Assembly: GCA_036733985.1 (NCBI GenBank)
Contig: DAIMZM010000019.1
Coordinates: forward strand, 1-27,802
Origin: DAIMZM01 sp036733985
GTDB taxonomy: Bacteria; Bacillota; Dehalobacteriia; UBA4068
Reading direction: 5' to 3'
Length of the DNA stretch: 27,802 bases
Positions 23,801-27,802 of this stretch are shown piece after piece. Every line of letters begins with the position of its first letter. Position 1 is the first letter of the stretch. Made by a program: the position numbers and the translations under genes. The notes below the pieces were generated by a model. That model worked only from the letters and a program-made list of their open reading frames with translations, was not told where the DNA came from and did not search any database.

Positions 23801-24057
23801 GCGCTGTTTTGAAAATGCTGTTCCGCCTCATCCTTGCGGGCCTGGGCCAGGTTGCGGACAGCCGCGCTTTCTTCCGCCTGCAACTGTTCCAAAAACGCCC
23901 GGGCTTCCTGGATATCCGCCGAAACAGCTTCCCGCTTTTGCCGCATCTCCGCCAGGCGCTGCTGGGTTTTGTTGATGATTTCCCGGCTAATCTCGATTTG
24001 GGCTGCCAATTCAGATACCCCGGCAAGCACGGCGCAACTCTTTCCCTGGTTTTCCAT
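20851..24057 (-). CDS. Giant Ala/Glu-rich coiled-coil protein (coiled-coil 2)
   Basis: A 1068-residue protein that is helical coiled coil almost from end to end, with Ala dominating the likely core positions. It has no signal peptide, transmembrane segment, Walker motif or other enzyme signature, so it is not an SMC-type ATPase despite its length. Residues about 715-800 are a strongly charged Glu/Arg/Ala stretch (for example FHEEELARLKAEQEKQRIAEE), similar in composition to the C-terminal helix of its neighbour. The end (about 1030-1060) is less repetitive: IIGKWIFKERLAMKTTAM. GGGGAGGAAGTC precedes the ATG at 24057, which is clearly better than the in-frame ATG at 24123. First gene of the unit, with its promoter at 24136-24164. 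Function unknown; I infer a structural protein partnering coiled-coil 1. Confidence 0.85.
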   Translation of the reverse strand: MENQGKSCAVLAGVSELAAQIEISREIINKTQQRLAEMRQKREAVSADIQEARAFLEQLQAEESAAVRNLAQARKDEAEQHFQNSAAGQALARSQSEKLAALDEEAVNLDAALTEAQKAAELKAEQSRDALAVFSVRQQESRQLAGELAAQHQLLQEELAQIRRQLNETVKAAGAKDATARIELEAAEISLRTAEKALADISAALKLTEEEIDRRQSELEQLYRMRQFEQETERRRNDQVLNQVRQAEEVLAQQHRLNQEEVEKARSLATISSSALTGGEERLLRLTRELQDLYASTQEEARVLSDRMESVLKHAFSERQAYTKILAVATGIKTQAQEAEEYENQLTERVNLLSRESQNLSNAALVAKNLAADATIAKANASRDMFYQVDEMERALIAAADEAEHLAARKQTDLLEAQNALAAVFGNAVKKRQAAAEAQKLLTEAAQNCLAAEQEMLNLTTSVETNCGDHSFTSQQIKERQAAYQEAVAEVRELREAALTAGNHYRLLRVEAEKTERAYISAAGETARVTAACEKEALEAEERITARIAQSQSQLAMAKEKRDKLIQAKADKELAVDKCRDLLALKTERSQAVAEEYQAVKAAAEENFAALQSKLDANLAQDRAYIEAAEEKTDAAYQDYQQALDQAAQAAEAINAAQALVAAGKARREALLAGHEEQTRLGLEQAQAAAAAKAAQVSYWQEALAQLENPICIARLELASRRKRAGAAQAGLEALSLRLDHLQGDLDLQEAGYQALRAAEEQRQAEEARALLAAEAEEQARRFHEEELARLKAEQEKQRIAEELEAAHIRAEAEMAAVAQEKAEQEAAAEAEAMQLAAGQVLTNADNLALITSGQLKARMKRLETLSREEAQALAQRQITKDEAEELAAAAKAAQAEAKIHLQLFRSAQTTLNSLSVRLDESQTQRRQAGREWARCIAALDHASFEQDALSAACRQTELSGFTSSQSSYKLLNKAMRHLHKAVAENQNIIKRCQTALQRQQDQVRELDTALQKVRQERQEAEALLAEIIGKWIFKERLAMKTTAMLKAMHLFQEGLEADGAETAADKS

Positions 24058-24135
24058 GACTTCCTCCCCAGCAAGCTGATATGTAATGCTCAGGCAGCGC
24101 ATTATATTTCTTAAATAATACATTTATACAGAATT

Positions 24136-24164
24136 AATATAGCAGAAAAAGTCACGGCTGTCAC
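24136..24164 (-). promoter_or_regulatory. Sigma-A promoter of the coiled-coil gene pair
   Basis: Minus strand GTGACA (24164-24159), 17-bp spacer, TATATT (24141-24136), about 75 nt upstream of the ATG. It is divergent from the obgE promoter, the two -35 boxes being about 105 bp apart. Confidence 0.75.
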
Positions 24165-24229
24165 CATCTTTTGTAAAAAAGAACCAAATAGCTGTTAGAT
24201 TCAATCACAAATTCAAAAATAAGGAAGAA

Positions 24230-24279
24230 CCCGGGATAAAATGACTAAAAAGGGCCTTCCCCGGGCTTTATTGACTAAA
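24230..24279 (+). repeat. Imperfect 20-bp direct repeat upstream of obgE
   Basis: CCCGGGATAAAATGACTAAA (from 24230) and CCCGGGCTTTATTGACTAAA (from 24260) match at 16 of 20 positions with a 30-bp period. The second copy covers the -35 box of the obgE promoter. Confidence 0.5.
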
Positions 24280-24300
24280 GTCCGGCAGCCGGTGTATAAT
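24271..24300 (+). promoter_or_regulatory. Sigma-A promoter of the obgE operon
   Basis: TTGACT (24271-24276), 18-bp spacer, TATAAT (24295-24300). The short leader contains a 5-bp hairpin CCCTG/CAGGG (24314-24328). Confidence 0.88.
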
Positions 24301-24356
24301 AAATAATTGCAAACCCTGTTAATCAGGGCGGCTGACGATAAGGCGGTATAAAAATT

Positions 24357-25628
24357 ATGTTTGCGGATTATGCGAAAATCTACATCAAAGCCGGGGACGG
24401 CGGCAACGGGGCAGTGGCCTTCCGCCGGGAAAAATTCGTGCCCCTGGGCGGCCCGGCCGGCGGGGACGGCGGCAATGGCGGCTCGGTGATTTTCCGGGCC
24501 GACCAGCGCCTTTCCACTCTGGCGGATTATAAATACCGCCGGCATTATAAGGCGGAGCGGGGCCAGGACGGCATGTCCAAAAATATGGCCGGGGCACGGG
24601 GCGCGGACCTGATCCTGGCCGTGCCTCCCGGCACCGTGGTGCGGGACGAGAGCGGCGCTATCATCGCCGATATCAACAAGGACGGCCAGGAAGTGCTGCT
24701 GGCCAAAGGCGGTAAGGGCGGCCGGGGCAACAGCCATTTCTCCCGGGGCAGCGACAAAGCCCCCCATTATTCCGAGCAGGGCGAGCCCGGCCAGGAACTG
24801 AACATCATCCTGGAATTAAAGCTCATTGCCGACGTAGGCCTGATCGGCCTGCCCAATGCGGGCAAATCCACCCTGCTCTCCAAAATCAGCGCCGCCACCC
24901 CGAAAATCGCCGATTATCCCTTCACCACCCTGGAACCCAATCTGGGCGTGGTGCGGCTGGATGAGGAGACCGGCTTTGTGGCGGCGGACCTGCCCGGCCT
25001 GATCGAAGGGGCTGCCCATGGCGTAGGCCTGGGCCACCGCTTCCTCCGCCACGCGGAGCGGAACCGGGTGCTTATCCATGTGCTGGATATCAGCGATTTT
25101 GCGGAGCGGCCGGCGGCGGAAAGCTTTGGCCTGATCAACCGGGAATTAAGCGTTTACCGGGCGGATTTCCTCTCCCGCCCCATGGTGGTGGCTGCCAATA
25201 AGATCGACATGCCCGGGGCGGAAGCCAATCTGGCCGCCCTGCAGGCGGAAATCGGCAAGGACTATGAGATCTTCCCCATTTCCGCCCTGACCGGCCAGGG
25301 CTTGCAGCCTTTGCTCTGGCGGGTGGCGGAGCTGCTGCGGGAAGCGCCGCCCATCACCATCCAGCAGCCGGCGGAAGAGACCCGGCATACGGTGGTGCGC
25401 CGGGAAGCCCCCTTTGTCATCCGGCAGGATGAAGCCGGGATTTGGCAGGTGGGCGGGGCCCGGGTGGAAAAGGCGGTGCTGATGACGGATCTGGAAAATG
25501 AGGACGCGGTCCTCCGGATGCAGCGCATCTTCATCAAGATGGGCCTGGAAGACGCGCTGGTGGCAGCGGGGGTGCAGCCCGGGGATACGGTGAATATTGC
25601 CGGCAGCGAATTTGAATATCAGGAATGA
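24357..25628 (+). CDS. obgE: GTPase Obg/CgtA
   Basis: Ribosome-associated GTPase needed for 50S assembly and linked to stress and growth control. The glycine-rich OBG domain (about 1-158, with GDGGNGAVAFRREKFVP and GGKGGRGNSHF) is followed by the G domain: G1 GLPNAGKST (164-172), the TTL effector threonines, G3 DLPGLIEGA, G4 NKID and G5 SALTGQ. The C-terminal OCT domain (about 345-420) is present, as in other Bacillota. The start ATG is preceded by a weak AAGGCGG at 10 nt. In many bacteria obgE follows rplU-rpmA; here a promoter and the divergent coiled-coil pair replace them. Confidence 0.97.
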   Translation: MFADYAKIYIKAGDGGNGAVAFRREKFVPLGGPAGGDGGNGGSVIFRADQRLSTLADYKYRRHYKAERGQDGMSKNMAGARGADLILAVPPGTVVRDESGAIIADINKDGQEVLLAKGGKGGRGNSHFSRGSDKAPHYSEQGEPGQELNIILELKLIADVGLIGLPNAGKSTLLSKISAATPKIADYPFTTLEPNLGVVRLDEETGFVAADLPGLIEGAAHGVGLGHRFLRHAERNRVLIHVLDISDFAERPAAESFGLINRELSVYRADFLSRPMVVAANKIDMPGAEANLAALQAEIGKDYEIFPISALTGQGLQPLLWRVAELLREAPPITIQQPAEETRHTVVRREAPFVIRQDEAGIWQVGGARVEKAVLMTDLENEDAVLRMQRIFIKMGLEDALVAAGVQPGDTVNIAGSEFEYQE

Positions 25629-25662
25629 AGCTCTGAGAATAGACTTATAAGGGAGCGATCAG

Positions 25663-26259
25663 ATGGGCCGGAACATCGGCATCATGGGCGGCACTTTCGA
25701 CCCCATCCATTACGGGCATTTGGCCATTGCTGAAACAGCCCGCCATCAGCTGGACTTGGAGCAGGTGATCTTTGTGCCCACGGCCCGCCCGCCCCATAAA
25801 CGGCGGCAGACTGAGAACGACGGTGAGCGGCGGGCTTTCATGACCGGGCTGGCCATTGCCGGGAATCCCCGTTTTGCTTTATCCCGGATAGAGCTGGAAC
25901 GGGGAGGCTATTCCTATTCCGTGGATACAGTGGCGGCTTTCCGGGAACAATTGGGCCCGGAGGCCAGGCTTTGGTTCATCACCGGCGCGGATATGATCCT
26001 CTCCGTCCAAACCTGGGTGCGGGCGGAAGAATTGCGGCAGCTGTGTTATTTTGCCGCCGCGCCCCGGCCCGGCTTTGACCTGGGCCTGCTGAAGCGTTTG
26101 CCAGCGGCCTGGCAGGAACGGATCCAGGTGCTGGAAGCGCCGCTGCTGGACATCTCCGGCAGCCTGATCCGGCAGCGGGTGGCCCAGGGCCGGCCGATCC
26201 GCTATTTGCTGCCGGAAAATGTAGAAAATTATATTTTAAGGCAGGGGTTGTATGGTTAG
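25663..26259 (+). CDS. nadD: Nicotinate-nucleotide adenylyltransferase
   Basis: It transfers AMP from ATP to nicotinate mononucleotide in NAD synthesis. The nucleotidyltransferase signature GGTFDPIHYGHLAIAE (residues 9-24, HxGH type) is followed by FVPTARPPHK. The C-terminal phosphate-binding motif here reads DISGSLIRQRV, a slight variant of ISSTxIR. At 198 aa it is of normal length. GGGAG stands 7 nt before the ATG. Second gene of the obgE-nadD-yqeK-rsfS cluster. Confidence 0.95.
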   Translation: MGRNIGIMGGTFDPIHYGHLAIAETARHQLDLEQVIFVPTARPPHKRRQTENDGERRAFMTGLAIAGNPRFALSRIELERGGYSYSVDTVAAFREQLGPEARLWFITGADMILSVQTWVRAEELRQLCYFAAAPRPGFDLGLLKRLPAAWQERIQVLEAPLLDISGSLIRQRVAQGRPIRYLLPENVENYILRQGLYG

Positions 26260-26303
26260 GACAGAATATTTCTAACTAGCCTGAAATATGCGGAGGCTGG
26301 AAT

Positions 26304-26903
26304 ATGCTGACCACATCCACCATTTTAGACCTGGACCGGCTCAATAGCCAGGTGCGGATGCTGCTTTCACCCAAAAGATATATCCATTCCCTGGCAGTGG
26401 CGGAGCTGGCCCAGCGCTGGGCGGGCTTATACGGCCTGGACAGGGAACGGGCCTATATTGCCGGCCTGCTCCACGACGTGGCCAGGGATCTGCCGGAACA
26501 GGGGCTGCTGAGCGCGGCAGGGCAATATCAGATCCCGGTGGATCAGGTGATCCTGGAGAATCCGCTGATACTCCATGCCCAGGTAGGTGCGGCATTCATC
26601 CGGACGGAATGGCAGATCCTGGACGCCCAGATTTTGGAGGCGGTGGCCCGCCACACCATCCCGGAGCCGGATATGAGCGATCTGGCCAAAGTGATTTACC
26701 TGGCGGATATTTGCGAGCCCAACCGGCGCTGGTGGCCGGGACGGGAAATCCTCTTCAACCTGGCGGTTCAGGACCTGGACGAAGCCATGGCTTTCGGCAT
26801 TTCCGAAACCATGCTGTATTTGGAAGAAAAGGGGCAAGTCCCCCATCCCCATACCCTGCAGGTATTGGAATATTTTCGCAATAAAATCGCGTCGCCAACC
26901 TAG
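26304..26903 (+). CDS. yqeK: YqeK-type HD-domain hydrolase (diadenosine tetraphosphatase)
   Basis: HD-superfamily metal phosphohydrolase; characterised YqeK proteins hydrolyse Ap4A symmetrically. Metal ligands are His28 (KRYIHSLAVAELA), His57-Asp58 (GLLHDVARDL), a later His in ILHAQVGAAF and the His/Asp pair in ARHTIPEPDMSDLAKVIYLADICEPNR. At 199 aa it is normal. GGAGG stands 7 nt before the ATG. It lies between nadD and rsfS, its standard place in Bacillota. Confidence 0.93.
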   Translation: MLTTSTILDLDRLNSQVRMLLSPKRYIHSLAVAELAQRWAGLYGLDRERAYIAGLLHDVARDLPEQGLLSAAGQYQIPVDQVILENPLILHAQVGAAFIRTEWQILDAQILEAVARHTIPEPDMSDLAKVIYLADICEPNRRWWPGREILFNLAVQDLDEAMAFGISETMLYLEEKGQVPHPHTLQVLEYFRNKIASPT

Positions 26904-26930
26904 ACGCTGCTACAAACAGGAGGAATGCCT

Positions 26931-27278
26931 ATGACGGAAACGCCCGCCGAACAATTGCTGCAACGCTGCGTGGCCCTGGCCCAGGAAAAAAAGGCCAGGG
27001 ATATCGTGAGCCTGACCCTGACCGGCCTGACCCTGATCGCCGATTATTTTCTGATCATGTCCGCCACCAATACCCGGCAGGCCCAGGCCATTGCCGATGA
27101 AATCACCGAAACCCTGAAAGCCGAAGGCCGTCCGGCCCTCAGGGTGGAGGGCCACCGGGAGGGCCGCTGGATTTTGATCGATCTTGGCGCCGTGGTAGTC
27201 CATGTTTTTCTCGACGACGAGCGCGCTTATTATAATCTGGAGCGGCTCTGGGGCGACGCGCCCCGCCAGGCCTATTAA
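26931..27278 (+). CDS. rsfS: Ribosomal silencing factor RsfS
   Basis: It binds ribosomal protein uL14 and blocks subunit joining when nutrients are scarce. The DUF143/Iojap core is clear: ARDIVSLTLTGLTLIADYFLIMSA, RVEGHREGRWILIDLGAVVVHVFLDDERAYYNLERLWGDAP. The protein is 115 aa if it starts at the ATG at 26931, where AGGAGG lies 7 nt upstream. An ATG two codons earlier is only 1 nt from that site and is not usable. Last gene of the obgE cluster, followed by a bidirectional terminator. Confidence 0.95.
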   Translation: MTETPAEQLLQRCVALAQEKKARDIVSLTLTGLTLIADYFLIMSATNTRQAQAIADEITETLKAEGRPALRVEGHREGRWILIDLGAVVVHVFLDDERAYYNLERLWGDAPRQAY

Positions 27279-27293
27279 AACCGCTGACCTTTA

Positions 27294-27333
27294 CCAATAA
27301 AAAAACCCGCCTTAAGGCGGATTTTTTTATTGG
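27294..27333. terminator. Bidirectional terminator between rsfS and the PBP gene
   Basis: CCAATAAAAAAA-C-CCGCC and GGCGG-A-TTTTTTTATTGG pair over 17 bp with one mismatch around a TTAA loop. The stop codon of the minus-strand PBP gene lies within the stem. Confidence 0.92.
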
Positions 27334-27802
27334 GCCACCGCGGCCTGCAGCACTTTATTAGCCACGCTGCCAGCAACGGTGGCGCCGGTGCCGCCCCCTT
27401 CCACCAGCACGATAAAGGCGTAAGGGTGGGATTCGTCGTCCAGGAAGCCGGTGAACCAGGCATGGGGCGGCTGGCCTTCCACCTCGGCGGTGCCGCTTTT
27501 GGCGCCCAGGGCCAGGCCGGGAAAATTATCCCCGCCATACTCCGCCGTTACATTGTTCAGCATCAGGGCTTTGATTTTACCAGCGGTTTCGCCAGACAGC
27601 AAGCCGGCGGAGCTGTGGAAAATATCCACGCTTAAAGGAATGCCGCTGCTGGTGGCGACGGACTTCAGCAGCCGGGGCTCGACGCCCTTGCCCCCGTTGG
27701 CGATGGCCCCCACGTAGCGCAGCATGGCCACGGGGGTCACCATATCATGGTATTGGCCAATGCCGGACCAGGCCAGGTCGATATCCTGCTCCGCCAGGTC
27801 AA
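27327..27802 (-). CDS. Class B penicillin-binding protein, transpeptidase C-terminal end (truncated by window edge)
   Basis: Peptidoglycan DD-transpeptidase. Only the last 158 or so residues are in the window; the frame is open to the right edge (the codons before the ATG at 27743 read DLAWSGIGQYHD, matching the family's IGQG region before TPVAM). The third active-site motif is KSGT in GAKSGTAEVEGQPPHAWFTGF. The nucleophile Ser (SxxK) and SxN motifs lie outside. The ending GGGTGATVAGSVANKVLQAA resembles PbpA/FtsI-type proteins. Convergent with rsfS. Confidence 0.93.
   Translation of the reverse strand, partial: DLAEQDIDLAWSGIGQYHDMVTPVAMLRYVGAIANGGKGVEPRLLKSVATSSGIPLSVDIFHSSAGLLSGETAGKIKALMLNNVTAEYGGDNFPGLALGAKSGTAEVEGQPPHAWFTGFLDDESHPYAFIVLVEGGGTGATVAGSVANKVLQAAVAQ

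Noticed and set aside
17158..24057. SMC/Rad50-type ATPase as identity of the coiled-coil proteins
   Set aside because: No Walker A, Walker B or ABC signature motif in either protein.
1..27802. CRISPR array, tRNA gene, phage or transposase
   Set aside because: No regularly spaced repeats, no cloverleaf or CCA-ended element and no mobile-element protein motifs were seen in any intergenic region.

Overview
The window is a stretch of ordinary bacterial chromosome of fairly high GC, most likely from a spore-forming Bacillota (class Clostridia). The evidence is the sporulation gene spoIID, the obgE-nadD-yqeK-rsfS order, canonical sigma-A promoters and AGGAGG-type ribosome binding sites. An EF-Tu with a Cys-rich insert of the kind I recall from Peptococcaceae-like Clostridia points the same way. 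The genus cannot be named. No tRNA, rRNA, CRISPR array, insertion sequence or phage gene was found.

Layout. 1-3370 (+): the end of tuf, a stand-alone CBS-pair protein and threonine synthase, closed by a bidirectional terminator. 3486-6183 (-): a translationally coupled pair, a CAT/E2-fold acyltransferase-like protein followed by a FadD-like acyl-CoA synthetase, from one strong promoter. 6437-8426 (-): spoIID, then an RluD-type pseudouridine synthase with its own promoter. 8553-12609 (+): murA, a methylthioadenosine/S-adenosylhomocysteine deaminase-type amidohydrolase, and a coupled O-antigen-ligase-like membrane protein with an odd repeat-like insert. 12772-16117 (-): an FAD-dependent oxidoreductase, rlmB and an archaeal-type cofactor-independent phosphoglycerate mutase homologue as one operon. 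16358-17029 (-): a membrane-anchored protein of unknown function. 17158-24057 (-): two giant Ala/Glu-rich coiled-coil proteins (1192 and 1068 aa) with a visible promoter and terminator. 24357-27278 (+): obgE, nadD, yqeK and rsfS. 27327-27802 (-): the C-terminal end of a class B penicillin-binding protein.

Most of the window is housekeeping: translation (tuf, rlmB, rluD-like, obgE, rsfS), NAD synthesis (nadD), peptidoglycan (murA, PBP, spoIID) and amino acid metabolism (thrC). The best candidate for something undescribed is the coiled-coil pair, transcribed divergently from obgE. Reading the two proteins against each other, I find a series of matching anchors in the same order (about residues 85-370 of one against 360-670 of the other). 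This suggests diverged paralogues that may co-assemble into a cytoplasmic filament or scaffold. Only one of them carries a long Pro/Ala/Glu-rich linker, a highly charged helix and a conserved-looking tail. Secondary points of interest are the acyltransferase-like protein lacking the catalytic His beside an acyl-CoA synthetase, and the repeat-like insert in the ligase gene.
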